From: Bos javanicus
Taxonomy: Eukaryota; Chordata; Mammalia; Artiodactyla; Bovidae
Reading direction: 5' to 3'
Assembly (NCBI RefSeq): GCF_032452875.1
Contig: NC_083870.1
Span: forward strand, 8,060,001 to 8,124,000
Length of the DNA: 64,000 nucleotides
The notes under the pieces were generated by a model. It was not told where the DNA came from. It was given only the letters and a program-made list of their open reading frames with translations, and did not search any database. A program made the position numbers and the translations under genes. Positions 1-11,050 of this stretch are shown here, in pieces. Each line of letters starts with the position of its first letter. Position 1 is the first letter of the stretch.

Positions 1-359
1 CAAGAGAGAAAATAAGGGCTTGGGTGGGATGCAGATGTTATCATGGGAGTAAATATAGACAGCTATTGCTGATGCCAAGGTGTGAAGTTTTTCTCCCCTT
101 TTACCCAAAAGGCCATGCCATGACCAGAAGGTGTGCATTGGGTGATGGCATGTAGCTGGGCTGGAAGGGTGGGCCATTGATACCCTGGGATAGGTTGGAC
201 ATATCCCCAGCTTCTGTCATTAATTCAGATCCAGTAAGGGGTGGTCAGGTTGAGTTGAGAAGCAGTGTGGTTTGCAAGCGTATATGCATCATCAAGGGAG
301 AGATTAATAGCTGTGCAGGGAGACATGATCAGAAAGAGAAGGAACATCATAGGATGCAT
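1..359 (-). pseudogene. ERV-1 env N-terminal fragment (partial)
   Basis: This is the start of a retroviral envelope gene on the minus strand, running off the left edge of the window. The first Met codon lies at 359-357 and is followed by a Met/Phe/Leu-rich hydrophobic stretch that looks like a leader peptide. Two N-glycosylation sequons (NHT and NLT) follow shortly after. An in-frame stop occurs within about 50 codons, so the copy is dead. It starts just downstream of the integrase C-terminus, the usual gammaretroviral pol-env order. Assignment as env rests on position, leader and sequons rather than on a diagnostic motif. Confidence 0.5.
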
Positions 360-429
360 TTACTTATCTGAGGGAGATTTAATGGTGTTCCTCTTGAACA
401 AGGTCTCAGGTCTTCAACAGGTTCGCAGG

Positions 430-1390
430 AGTAGTTGTCCTCTGGCTTTGGAGTCTAGTCCCCATCTCCCCCTCTTGTAGACCATAGGGTTTTATTCTAG
501 AATTGTGGACCCAGGCAGATAGACCCTTCACTTTTACACTGGTTGAGGCTACTAGGACTTGATGGCCCTGTTCATTTCTCGAACAGTGGGTTTGGACTCC
601 CTTTCTCTTGCCAGGTCTTTACTAATACTTTGGTCCCTTGGCTGTACTTGGGGATTTTTCAAGTCCTCCTGTGGTCTAGGGAGGACCTGTTCTCCATATC
701 ATTGGAGTTCTTGTTCAAACCTTCCAACTCAATTATATGTTTTAGGAATGCATTGGTGTCTTCATCAAAAAACAAGTCAGAAGTTAAGAATGGACATCCA
801 TACATCATTTCATAAGGGCTTAATAATAGTGGTCATTTGGGGGGCTGCCCGTACCCTCATGAGGGCTATGGGTAGCATATGGATCAATTTATTATGTGTT
901 TCTTGACATAGTTTGGCCAGAGCCCTTTGAAGAGTCTGATTGGCTCTCTCCACCTTCCCTGAGGCTTGAGGCCACTAGGATGAGTGGAGGCACTATCTCC
1001 TTTAGCAGAGCTTTACAGACTTCTGTAGTTATCTTTGTCCCAGTAGGGAATGCTTCAATCCATCTTGTGAATGTGTCAACAAAGACTAGCAAACAAGAGA
1101 ACATTTGGGTCTTTGTCATGGCTGTATAATCCACTTTGCCAGTCCTCCCCTGGGTATGATCCCCAATGTCGGACAGGTTTAATTAGAGGAGGTGGCAAGA
1201 GTCTGGTTTTTGGATTATTTCTTAGGTATCACAATTCTGTGTGACCTGCTACATGACCATAGCCAACTGGGGGTGGTAGAGAATGGGCTTGAGCAAGGTT
1301 TCCCGATTATCTTTCCTAAAATGGGTACTTTTATGTAAGGAGTTAGTAATTTTCCAAACCTGAGAGTCGGAGTATTATTTGGGCCTAATC
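430..1390 (-). pseudogene. ERV-1 integrase (pol C-terminus), broken
   Basis: This is the integrase part of a class I (gamma-type) endogenous retrovirus. Translation of the minus strand gives the core start around 1000-1134 (VDTFTRWIEAFPTGTK), the third catalytic region with the Glu in a GKVERANQ motif near 930-950, and the C-terminal ALMRVRAAP block near 840-880. The stretch between the core start and GKVERANQ is too short: about 45 residues that should hold the second catalytic Asp (SDNG motif) are missing. Frameshifts and stops follow toward the env junction. It can only be a relic. Confidence 0.75.
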
Positions 1391-1399
1391 AGTCTGGAA

Positions 1400-3330
1400 C
1401 TACCCATGTGACCCAATCTCCCAGCCCTGCTCGGCATATTGGGAATGTTCCTCTGGGGTATAATTTGGAGTCAGGATTTCCTTGGGGCAAAGGGGGCAGG
1501 TAGCAGTGACAGGAGTAGCTTCCCTCGAGGCTTGTTTTGCCTCCTTATCAGCTTTCCTATTTCCCTGGGCCTCCTTTTCTTGTCCCTTTTGGTAACCCTT
1601 GCAGTGGATGATAGCTAGTTTAGCAGGAAGTTTGACCACCTCCAGGAGCCTGAGAATGAGCTCTTTGTGTTTAATAGGAGAGCTTTGAGCACTGAGCATC
1701 CCTTTTTCCTTCCAAATTGCCACATGGGCGTGCAGGATGAGGAAAGCATACTCAGAGTCTGTATATACATGAATCCTCTTTTCTTCCCCTAATTCCAAAG
1801 CTCTTGTCAGGGGAAAAGGTTCAGCTTTCTGGGCTAAGGTGCCTAGGGGAAGGCACTTTCCCTCATTTCTTCTAGGCTCACTATGGCATATCCTGCTTTC
1901 CTCTCTCCTTTTCTACAAAGCTACTGCCCATCTGTGTACCATTCTTCCTTTGGGTCAGATAAAGGTGTCTCTGATAGGTCAGGGCAAGAAAAGTATAACT
2001 CGTTATGATTTGCATGCACTGGTGATCCAAAGGGGAAGTATGGGGATCTGGCATTAAAGTGGACTGGATTTAAAGTCTGATAGACTCTTAATTTTATTTC
2101 TGGAGTGTCTTGGAGGGCTTGTTATTGGGTGATCCTTCCCCCTGTTATTCCATGTATCCCCTTTAGTTTCCAAGACTGTTTGCACTGGTGAGGCATATAC
2201 ACTGTGGTGGGCTGGCCCAGGATCAGCCTTGATGCCTCTCTAACCATAAGAGCGGTGGCCACTACTGCCCTGAGGCAAGTGGGTCATCCTCTGGCTACCT
2301 CATTTAGTTGTTTCGAGAAGTAAGCTACAGGTTGTAATATAGGCTCCATTATTTGCCCTAATATCCCAAGAGCAGTTCCTACCCTTTCAGAGACATACAG
2401 CCTGAAAGGCTTTTCCAGGTCCAGGAGGCTTAAAGCTGAGGCTGTAATGATAGCCTTTCAGGGCATTAAAGGCAACCGTGCAGGTCTCATCCCAGTCAAG
2501 TGGCTCTTCCTCTTTCCCTCTTAATTTTTCATATAGGGGTCAGGCCAGATTCCCATAACTGGGATCCAGATCCTGAAAACCCAGTCATTCTTAAAAAAAA
2601 CCCTAAGTTGTTTTCTCATTTGGGGGTAGAGGGTACTTAACATGAGGGATTTTCTCTAGGGGTCAAGCATTCTTTTCCCCTCTGTGATTATAAATCCAAG
2701 GTATCTTACTTGGATCAAACTAATCTGAACTTTTTTGGGGGATACTCAATAACCCTTTTCATAGAGGAAATTTAAAGTTTTAATAGTATTCATTTGAGAG
2801 CTGGTAAAATCTAGGCTAGCTATGAGCAAGTCACCTACATACTGTATTATATTACTGTTTGTTAAGGTTAATTCCCTTAGTTCTTTCCCAAAGGAAGTCC
2901 TAAAAATATGAGGGCTGTCCCTAAACCCTTGTGGTAGTTGAGTCCAGCAAAGTTGTATAGCCTCCCTTGTTCCTGGGTCCCACCACTCAAAAGCAAAAAG
3001 AGCTTTTGGGATTTGGGATGGAGAGGAATATAAAAGAAAGCATCCTTAAGGTCCAAGACTGAGAAGTATTTAGCATTTCCTGGGACTTGGGATAGGAGTG
3101 TGTTCAGGTTCAGGACTATACTGCCCTTAGATCCCAGAAAAATCAATAAGATCCATCTGGTTTCTTAACAGGGAAGATTGGAGTATTTCAGGGAGACTCA
3201 TAGGAGATTAGAATTCCAATATCCTGGTAGTTGTTAACTAGTGGTCTAAGACCCTCAAGAGCTTCTAGTTTTAAGGGATATTGTCTTCTTCAGGGGTAAG
3301 GAGCATTTGGCCTCAGAAGAATCTTCACTG
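1400..3330 (-). pseudogene. ERV-1 reverse transcriptase and RNase H, broken
   Basis: The minus strand encodes RNase H at about 1400-1800 (YTDSEYAFL, IIHCKGYQKG and an NRKADKEAK tail) and reverse transcriptase at about 2800-3330 (FSVLDLKDAFFYIPLHP near 3020-3080). The polymerase active site, normally YVDD in this family, reads YVGD at 2830-2841, so the first catalytic Asp is now Gly. The 2060-2800 stretch between palm and RNase H is crowded with stops and frameshifts. The residues match the ERV-2 pol closely enough to suggest one family. Confidence 0.75.
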
Positions 3331-3760
3331 ATTAAACATTTATGGCTAGCCCGGGACTGGAGACATCCCACACCTGGGGATTGACCTCATCTAAGAAAGG
3401 GAAGGACTCCTCCTTTTCTACATCTGACTGCAAATATTCAGACACAAGACAAAAGAAATTATTGGTTTCTAGCTTTCCCCAAGTCATTCTGGTCTGGAGG
3501 CAGCAAAGAAGGTCTTCCCCCCAGTAGGGGAGCAGGGCAACCAGGGATGTATAAAAAAGGGTGGGTCCCTTGCCAATTGCCCACCTTACAATGGAAGGGC
3601 TTAGTAAAATTTCAGCTTTGGGGTTTTCCATCTACCCCCATCACCATTTTATTCATGGAGTCTAAAGGTCCTAATCAGAAAGGAAGAATAGAGAAGGCAG
3701 CCCCCATGTCCGGAAGAAAGTTCACATCTTTACCTTCTATTTGCAGAATCACCTAAAGAT
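3331..3760 (-). pseudogene. ERV-1 protease and RT N-terminus, broken
   Basis: The minus strand around 3660-3745 reads through a retropepsin-like block, FLPDMGAAFSIL, where the family has FLVDTGAxxS. The central Thr of the DTG active-site triad is Met. Downstream at 3332-3631 an open frame of 99 codons covers the linker into reverse transcriptase (NPQVWDV). A stop separates the two parts. Position between gag nucleocapsid and RT supports the call. Confidence 0.65.
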
Positions 3761-4460
3761 CGAGAGGAGTGATCTGGATTTCACCATTCGGGGGAATTTC
3801 TTGAGCTGCTGGGCATTGCCAGTCCCAGTTTCCCAGGATTCACACAGAGGGAGCAGGTGTAGGGGTCTCCATACGCCTTCCCTTAGGGTGATATGGACAC
3901 TCCCCTTTCCAATACCCATCCTCTCTGCAGTAGGCACATTGGGTGCGTCTCAGCCACGGTGGATTTCTAAGATCCTTTCTTCTTCCTTACTCCCTCCATG
4001 ACTCTGGCATAGTAGCAGGATGAATCAAGGCCAAGATTTTAGCCTGTTGTTGGGCCAAGGTTTGGGTCTGCCTCTCTATCCTCTTATCCTTTTGGGCTTC
4101 CTTTTGCTCCCTTTTGGCTTCCTCCTCCTGGTCCCTATTCAAAAACATCCTATTTGCCTCCTTCACCAAATCAGAGATTGGGCTTTCTGGTCCTTTTGCT
4201 AATTTTTGCAATTTTCTTCTTATGTCTAGGGCTGTCTGGGTTATGAAGGAATGGGCCAACAGGACTTTTCCTTTCATACTCTCTAGATCTGCCTGGGTAA
4301 AGTTCTTAAAGACCTCTGTGAGTCTTCCCTCCCACCCACCCCCCACCCCAAAAAAAGAGCTGGATTTTCATTCTCTCCCTGTGTAACCTCTTTTATCTTA
4401 ATATAATTTATGACCTTTTGGACACCCTGGGTCATTCCTGGTAGTAGGCAAGTAGTGAAG
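3761..4460 (-). pseudogene. ERV-1 gag capsid C-terminus and nucleocapsid, broken
   Basis: On the minus strand the capsid C-terminal domain with a major-homology-like segment and an ERRKLQKL-type helix is visible at about 4040-4460, followed by a charged Glu/Lys/Gln coiled stretch and one zinc knuckle at about 3905-3950. The knuckle reads CAYCREDGYWKGEC, so the zinc-binding His of CX2CX4HX4C is Tyr. Matrix and N-terminal capsid are absent: at about 4462 the sequence switches to L1. No stop-free gag frame remains. Confidence 0.7.
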
Positions 4461-4806
4461 ATTCAAAACAAAAGACCTGTATACAGAAAACTATAAGACA
4501 CTGACGAATGAAATCAAAGATGATATAAACAGATGGAGAGAGATTCCATGTTCCTGGTGGGAAGAATCAATACTGTGAAAATGACTATACTACCAAATGC
4601 AATCTACAGATTCAATGTGATCCCTATCAAATTACCAATGGCTTTTTTCTCAGAACTAGAACAAAAAACTTCACAATTTATATGGAAACACAAAAGTGTT
4701 TTCCTGACTAGCCAAAGCAATCTTGAGAAAGAAGAATGGAGCTGGAGGAATCAACCTTCCTGACTTCAGACTATACTACAAAGCTACAGTCATCAAGACA
4801 GTATGG

Positions 4807-5016
4807 TGAAAGTGAAGTCGCTCAGTCGTGTCCAACTCATAGTGACCCCATGGACTGCAGCCTACCAGGCTCCTCCGTCCATGGGATTTTCCAGGCAAGA
4901 GTACTGGAGTGGGGTGCCATTGCCTTCTCCAGAGGATCTTCCCAACACAGGGATTGAACCAGGGTCTCCCGCATTGTAGACAGATGCTTTACCATCTGAG
5001 CCACCAGGGAAGTCCT
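4807..5016 (-). mobile_element. Bov-tA SINE
   Basis: Reverse-oriented Bov-tA: the body (cgtgtccaactcatagtgac) at the left and the tRNA-derived head (ctgagccaccagggaagtcc) at the right end are both present. The insertion plus its neighbour is bounded by a 9-bp duplication, acagtatgg, at 4798-4806 and 5340-5348, where L1 sequence resumes. Confidence 0.85.
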
Positions 5017-5026
5017 AGTTAGTGGT

Positions 5027-5297
5027 TGCTGCTGCTAAATCGCTTCAGTCATGTCCGACTCTGTGCGACCCCATAGACGGCAGCCCACAAGGCTCCCCTG
5101 TCCCTGGGATTCTCCAGGCAAGAATACTGGAGTGGGTTGCCGTTTCCTTCTCCAATGCATGAAAGTGAAAAATGAAAGTGAAGTCGCTCAGTCGTGTCCG
5201 ACTCTTTGTGATCCCATGGACTGCAGCCCACCAGGCTCCTCCGTCCATGGATTTTCCAGGCAAGAGTACTGGAGTGGGGTGCCATTGCCTTCTCCAA
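5027..5297 (-). mobile_element. Bov-A2 SINE (dimeric)
   Basis: Two Bov-A monomers joined by a gaaagtgaaaa-type linker near 5160-5180, reverse orientation. It sits beside the Bov-tA inside the L1, with the short inverted L1 piece at 5299-5335 on its right. Confidence 0.85.
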
Positions 5298-5298
5298 G

Positions 5299-5392
5299 AC
5301 ATCTTGTTCCATTGGTCTATATTCGTGTTTTTATGTTAGACAGTATGGTACTGACATAAAAACATAAATATAGACCAATCGAACTAGATAGC
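5299..5392. repeat. Short inverted repeat of L1 sequence
   Basis: Bases 5299-5335 are nearly the reverse complement of 5356-5392 (about 37 bp arms), with the acagtatgg duplication between them. The right arm is the normal L1 continuation and the left arm is an inverted duplicate, probably made when the SINE inserted or was repaired. Confidence 0.7.
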
Positions 5393-6343
5393 AAACTTAG
5401 GGATAAATACACACACCTATGAGCGACTGATCTGATCTGATGGGTACCTTATTTTTGACAAAGGAGACAAGATTATATAATGGGGCAAAGACAGCCTCTT
5501 CAATAAGTGGTGCTCGGAAAACTGGACAGCTACATGCAAAAGAATGAAATTAGATCACTACCTAATGCCATACACAAAGATAAACTCAAAATGGATTAAA
5601 GACCTAAATGTAAGACAAGAAACTATTCAACTCTTAGTGGAGAACATAGGCAGAATACTTAATGACATAAATCAAAGCAAGATCTTCTATGACCCACCTT
5701 AAAACAAAAATAAACAAGTGGGACCTAATTAAACTTTGAAGCTTTTGCACAGCAAAGGATACTACAAACAAGATAAAAAAGACAACCTTCAGAATGGGAG
5801 AAAATAATAGCAAGGGAAACAACTGATAAAGAATTACTTTCCAAAATATACAAGCAGCTTATACAACTCAATACCAAAAAAGCAAACAACCCAATCAAAA
5901 AGTGGGAAAAGGACCTGAAGAGATATTTCTCCAAAGACATACAGATGACTAACAAGCACATGAAAAGATGCTCAACATCACTCATTGTTAGAGAAATGCA
6001 AATCAAAACTGCAATGAGACACCACCTCAAACCAGTCAGAATGGCCATCGTCAAAAAGTCTACAAGCAATAAATGCTGGAGAGGGTGTGGAGAAAAGGGA
6101 ACACTCTTGCATTGCTGGTGGGAATGTAAACTGATACAGTTACTATGAAAGATTGTATGGAGACTCAGGGGACTTAAACAGGGGCTCTGCAACAGGCTGA
6201 AGGGTGGGGTGGGAAGGGAGATGGGAGGGAGGTTTGGGAGGGAGGGAACATGGGTATGCCTATGGCTGATTCTTGTTGATGAATGACAGAAAACCACAAA
6301 ATTTTGTAAAGCAATTATCCTTCAATTAAAAAATTAAAAAATT

Positions 6344-6392
6344 TTTTTGCTGTGGTGGGACAGAACCGGGGAAGTTACACACTCCCCCAACA
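6344..6392 (+). repeat. LTR U5 remnant, ERV-2 type
   Basis: These 49 bases match the last part of the ERV-2 3' LTR (16309-16357): the ttttgctgtgg start, the gaagttacacactccccca core and a terminal caaca. The upstream part of this LTR has been replaced by the L1 tail. It may be what is left of the ERV-2 5' LTR. Confidence 0.6.
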
Positions 6393-7029
6393 TGTATAGT
6401 GCCATGACTCAGATTTAACCTGGCAGGAACAACCTCAGCTCAACCCCTGCAAGGCGGAAGCCAAGCACAGCAGAAGACCAACTCGGTGAAGCTCCCACAA
6501 GTGGAAGCTGAACAAGAAAACCCAATGCAGAGGAAGTGACAAGAAGCCCAGCGTGCTGAAAACTGGGACAGCAAAAACAAACAGCAGAAAGCTCACGGGG
6601 CTCAGTCTCAGATTCCAGAAGACCTCCGGTTAAGGTAGGATGTCCTCACTCCTATGGATGGAAGGACATATGGCTAACAAAATTTTAATTCCTATACAAT
6701 CTCTTGTTTCTTGTTTCCTTGAACACCCCGTGAATAGGCGAGCGGCAGTGGGTGCAATTGAGGGACTCTGGCAGGGTCTACTTAGTAGCTGTTGCCCAAG
6801 CTGGTGGGGGTTCTTCTGTCCTTAATCTTCTTTGTGCCAAGGATTAGGCCAATGAAAACTGTGAGCACAGGCCAGGTATTTACATTTTCCAGCAGGTTAT
6901 GAAGGGGATTACTTGGCACGTTTTTCCCACTGCTTTTTCCTCCTGTCCTTCAGCTCCTCTCTCCCAGGATTTGACCCTGGCCAAAACCCACAGTGCCTGG
7001 CTTCAAGACCTAATGAAGCTCAGGCTTTT
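6393..7029. other. Unassigned sequence, possible ERV leader
   Basis: No ORF with a recognisable domain. It follows an LTR U5 end, so a retroviral leader is possible, but no primer-binding site starting with TGG is visible next to the LTR end. Confidence 0.3.
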
Positions 7030-7440
7030 GATGTCTTATTGCAAAAAATTCAGTGAGAGACACAGGGATAGGTAAGATAGGTAGATTTGTTTGGATTCAG
7101 AGAGAAGCACTCTCCAAGAGCGTGGGCCATCACAGAGGGAAGCAGCCATGGAATATGGTGTGGTTAGTTTTCGAGGGCTGGGTGATTTCATATGCTAATG
7201 AGTGGGAGGGTCATTCCAACAACTGGGGAACCACCCACTCCTCGGTCTTTTGACAGTGCCTTGGAACTGTCCTGGCACCTCTGGGTGTGTCATTTAGCTT
7301 GCAGATTGAGGATCAAGGTGTAGTTGAATTTGACTTGTCATCTTGGACCCATTTGATTTTAATCGGTTTACAGTAGGCCCTTGGGTTATGTCATTTTTTC
7401 AAAAGTTGTGCCCTGCCCCCTTCCCTCCTGTTTCAGGCTC
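7030..7440 (-). repeat. Class II (ERVK-type) LTR remnant
   Basis: Blocks such as gggctgggtgatttcatatg, ctaatgagtgggagg and gcacctctgggtgtgtcatt match my memory of a common bovine ERVK-type LTR. Orientation is inferred from the tagatttgtttgg block, which in full copies is the reverse of the poly(A) signal. Ends are approximate. Confidence 0.5.
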
Positions 7441-7825
7441 TTTTCTTGAGCCCTGTCCGGGCCCACAATGTTGCCTCTATAATCTTCTGGTGGGACAACC
7501 AGAAAATAGCTGGCCTTTGAGAGAGAAATGCTGTATAATATCCAATCTCTCTAGATATTCAGCCTTCATCTTCCATGTTTCCTGCAACATGTGCAACAAC
7601 AGCATCTCTCAGTGAACCCACTGAGTGGGTGACAGGCACTCAATGCCTACTAGAGGTTTATCTGTTTGTGGCATCCCTTCAAGGGCAATTGGGCATCCAG
7701 GGATAATATTTGGGCCCAAACCCTTACCACCCTTCTCCTAAAGTTACAAACATACCCCTGGATCAAATCTCCATTCCACTTTTATGGAACATCCAGTCTG
7801 TTGCCTCTTATCAATTTGCTCTTAG
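7441..7825. other. Unassigned sequence
   Basis: No repeat or domain identified. One 92-codon open frame at 7666-7944 runs into the BovB and could be an env relic, but it has no diagnostic motif. Confidence 0.3.
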
Positions 7826-8521
7826 TTCAGTTCAGTTCAATCATTCAGTCGTGTCCAACTCTTTGCAATCCCATGGACTGCAACATGCCAGGCCTCCCTG
7901 ACCATCACCAACTCCCAGAATTTACTCAAACTCATGCCCATTGAGTCGGTGATGTCATCCAACCATCTCATCCTCTGTCGTCCCCTTCTCCTCCTGCCTT
8001 CAATCTTTCCCAGCATCAGGGTCTTTTCCAATGAGTCAGCTCTTCTCATCAGGTGGCCAAAGTACTGAGTTTCAGCTTCAGCATCAGTCCTTCCAATGAA
8101 CACCCAGGACTGATTTCCTTTAGGATGGACTGGTTGGATCTCCTTGCAGTCCAAGGGACTCTCAAGAGTCTTCTCCAACACATTTCAAAAGCATAAAATT
8201 CTTTGGTGCTCAGCTTTCTTTATAGTCCAACTCTCACATGCATCCATGACTACTGGAAAAACCATAGCCTTGACAAGATGGACCTTTGTTGGTGCTGTCT
8301 AGGTTGGTCATAACTTTTCTTCCAAGGACTAAGTGTCTTTTAATTTCATGGCTGCAATCACCATCTGCAGTGATTTTGGAGCCCTCCAAAAATAAAGTCT
8401 GCCACTGTTTCCACTGTTTCTCCATCTATTTGCCATGAAGTGATGGGACCAGATGCCATGATCTTCGTTTTCTGAATGTTGAGCTTTAAGCCAACTTTTT
8501 CACTCTCCTCTTTCACTTTCA
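7826..8521 (-). mobile_element. BovB (RTE) LINE, 5'-truncated
   Basis: The minus strand encodes the C-terminus of the BovB ORF (LEKTLMLGKIEGRRRRGRQ and MRWLDDITDSM near 7900-8040). The 3' end is the gttcagttcagttcaat repeat at 7826. A target duplication is visible: tcaatttgctcttag at 7810-7824 and tcaatttgttcttaa at 8522-8536. It is truncated just inside the ORF. Confidence 0.9.
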
Positions 8522-8536
8522 TCAATTTGTTCTTAA

Positions 8537-8904
8537 GCCACTTACTAACTCCTACAACCAGGACCCTGCCTCTTTGTAGGCAACATTACTCTACCCCATT
8601 TATTATTATTAAAATACTCCTAACACCCCTAACAGGACCAGATAACCTGTTCCTTTGTCATTACTTCCGTTATTACCTAAAGTGAGTCTATGAGATGTTT
8701 ACCATTGGAAACACCCTAAACTGCTCTTGTGGAGGACTAAGGGAAGAAATCAGTGACTTACATTCCCTCAGAGTAATAAGAGGATAAGGCTTATGACTAT
8801 TTCTCCAGGTTCCCAGTCTCAGGGCACAGAATTGGATTGCTTTACATCATAATATCTATTCCCATCTGTGATGGACAAACCAGCAATGAGTTAAGATTAC
8901 AACC
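8537..8904. other. Unassigned sequence
   Basis: Continues the sequence interrupted by the BovB. No convincing coding or repeat signal; moderately AT-rich. Confidence 0.3.
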
Positions 8905-9590
8905 CCTTAGAAAAAAAGAAAAAAACAAAACAAAATGAAAAACTAATAGGCCTCCTATTTCCATGGGTGGACTTTCTTAAGGATGAGGCTTTTTGAAGCT
9001 TATCCTACCCAGCACTGTTGCAACCTGAGAGTCAGGCATCCCCGGGTCAGAGTGCAGATCCCCAGGCAGGCTGAGGCGTGACAGCCTCCTGGAGATCAAA
9101 TCGCCAGGCAGGTCAAGGCAGGTCAGCCTCCCGAGAATTGGGTCCTGGGGCAGGTCTAGGCATGCTGACCTCCTGGGACCCCTGGACAGGTGGACCCTCG
9201 AGCAGGCTGAGGTGTGACAACCTTTCAAGGACCAGATTCCTAGGCAGGTTGAGGCAGGTTGACCTCCTGGGACCCCCGGACTGGAGTTGGGCACCCTCAA
9301 GGTCTCCAGTGTGACAACTGGGGTTGCCTAGACCTGCCCAGGGACCCAATTCTCGGGTGGCTGACCTGCCTCAACCTGCCTGGGCATTTGATCTCCAAGA
9401 GGCTGTCATGCCTCAGCCTGCCTGGGGATCTGCACCCTGCCTCAGGGATGCCTGACTCTCAGGTTACAACAGTACTGGGTAGGATAAGCTTCAAAAAGAC
9501 TCATCCCTAAGAAAGTCCACCCATGGAAATAGAAGGAGGCCTATTTTTGTTTGTTTGTTTTATTTTTGTTTTTTCTTTTCCTCCCTGTCA
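8905..9590. repeat. Large imperfect inverted repeat
   Basis: The core arms are 8945-9167 and about 9325-9546. Read in reverse complement, the right arm matches the left nearly base for base: aggcctcc, ccatgggtggactttctta, gaagcttatcctacccag and gcagatccccaggcaggctg all recur in order. Outside these, an A-rich run (8905-8944) faces a T-rich run (9547-9590), extending the dyad. The 157-bp centre holds a direct repeat, gacctcctgggacccctggac-like at 9169 and 9261. It lies just upstream of ERV-2 gag where a 5' LTR would be expected. Transcribed as RNA it would form a long hairpin. Confidence 0.85.
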
Positions 9591-9599
9591 TCACTGTCT

Positions 9600-11050
9600 T
9601 TCAGAGGGGAAATAACCAATCCACTTCCTGACAGATGCCCTTGAGATCCATCCTTGATAGCTGGAAGCTGTTCAATCCTCAAACCCTAAGGAGAAGTCAC
9701 TTAAAATTCTTTTGTGCCACTGCATGGCACATTATCCTCTGGGGGACAAGGAACACTGGCCCGAGGATGGGAGTTTAAGTTACGATACCATCCTGCAGCT
9801 AGACTTATTCTGCAAAAGACAAGGGAAATGGACAGAGATCCCCTATGTCCAAATTTTCTTCCACCTAAGAGATATGAAAGAACTCTGTCTTAAGTATGGG
9901 ATTGTTGTACGCCCTAAAAGTGAGCCTACTAGGCAAATGGTGTTAGGTACAGACAACCAAGAGAAGGAAGCCTCCCATGAAGGCTCACCTCCCACGGCTC
10001 CCGAGTTGCCTGATGTTCCTTCCTTGTATCCAAACATGCCCCCATATCTGGGAGCACCCCCTCCACAGAAGCCAATTCGAGTATGTCCCCTAGTTGAAAC
10101 TGGAGAATTTGGACCAACCCAGACCCATAAGCCGTTCTCCAAGACAGATCAAACAAGACCTGGGAAGCTATCCAGATGACCCAGGCAAATATATAGATAC
10201 ATTCCAACACATTACCTTGGCCTTTGACTTGACATGGAAAGATATCATGGTCATATTTAGTCAAACTTTATCTGGACCTGAGCATGCTAGGGTCTTAAAG
10301 GAAGCCTGAAGGTATGCTATAGGGCTTCACATGTCAAGCGATAAATACCCCATAGGGGAAACAGCGGTCCCCTCCTTAGATCCTAATTGGAATTATAATG
10401 ACCCTGAACACATCTGGGAAAGAGATCATTTTCTGATCTGTGTAAAGGCAGGACTAAGAGCAGCCCAGCAAAAAGTAATCAACTATGCCTTGGTCTCAGC
10501 AATAAGTCAGCAGTCCAACAAGAACCCCACTGCCTTTCTCGAAAGGCTAAAAGAGGCCCTCCAAAAGTTTACCAATCTGGACTTAGACTCTTACAAGGGA
10601 CAGGTGATTTTAAAGGACAAATTCCTGTCCCAATGTGCATCAGACATCAGGATAAAGTTACAACAGCTACAGCAGCAGGACCCTGCTGCATATTTAGATG
10701 AAATGGTCCAGACAGCCACCAATACCTTTTATAACAGAGAACAGGAGAGGGAGGCCAAGGCCCATGAAAGGGATAAAAGGAAAGAGACACTCCATGCCCA
10801 AACGCTGGCCGCCCTCCAGGGAAGCCCTATGGCAAACCCCAAGTCCTTGAAGGACAAGGCACGAGGCAAATGCCTAATCTGTAGACAAGCGGGACATTGG
10901 GCCAAAGAGCATCAAAACCATGACAAGTCTCCTAAAACAGCTGGCTACAAATGCCATCAATTGGGACATTGGGCAGCACTCTGCCCTGGGGACCCAAGAG
11001 CCTCAAGGTCAAGCACCAAGCCTTCCCTCACCACGGCTCAACAGGACTGA
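9600..11050 (+). pseudogene. ERV-2 gag (matrix, capsid, nucleocapsid), broken
   Basis: Class I ERV gag. Matrix is at 9712-10179 (QLDLFCKRQGKWTEIPYVQ), with a proline-rich linker, then capsid from about 10140 through the major homology region, and nucleocapsid at 10860-10990. A frameshift lies near 10100-10180 and one in-frame TGA at 10307-10309, after which the same frame stays open to 11050. Two zinc knuckles are present, each missing one ligand: CLICRQAGHWAKEH has His for the last Cys, and GYKCHQLGHWAALC has Gly for the first Cys. The start Met is not clear; sequence upstream of 9712 has stops. Confidence 0.85.

Larger units (their letters stand above)
4463..6343 (+). mobile_element. L1 LINE, 5'-truncated ORF2 end plus 3'UTR
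   Basis: The sequence is the ORF2 C-terminus and 3'UTR of an artiodactyl L1 (IYRFNVIPIKLPMAFFSELEQ at 4595-4660, and TNKHMKRCSTS plus the ECKLIQ region at 5945-6150), ending in an A-rich tail at about 6320-6343. The body is split at 4807-5339 by two Bov SINEs. Its left neighbour is ERV-1 gag while its right neighbour is an LTR U5-like piece in the other orientation, so this is not a simple insertion into one element; a deletion or rearrangement is likely. Confidence 0.9.

Noticed and set aside
7666..7944. 92-codon frame considered as an env surface relic
   Set aside because: No cysteine pattern or other diagnostic motif, and its end is BovB sequence.
9113..9349. Open frames on both strands in the 9.0-9.5 kb palindrome
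   Set aside because: They mirror each other because of the inverted repeat and have no domain features.
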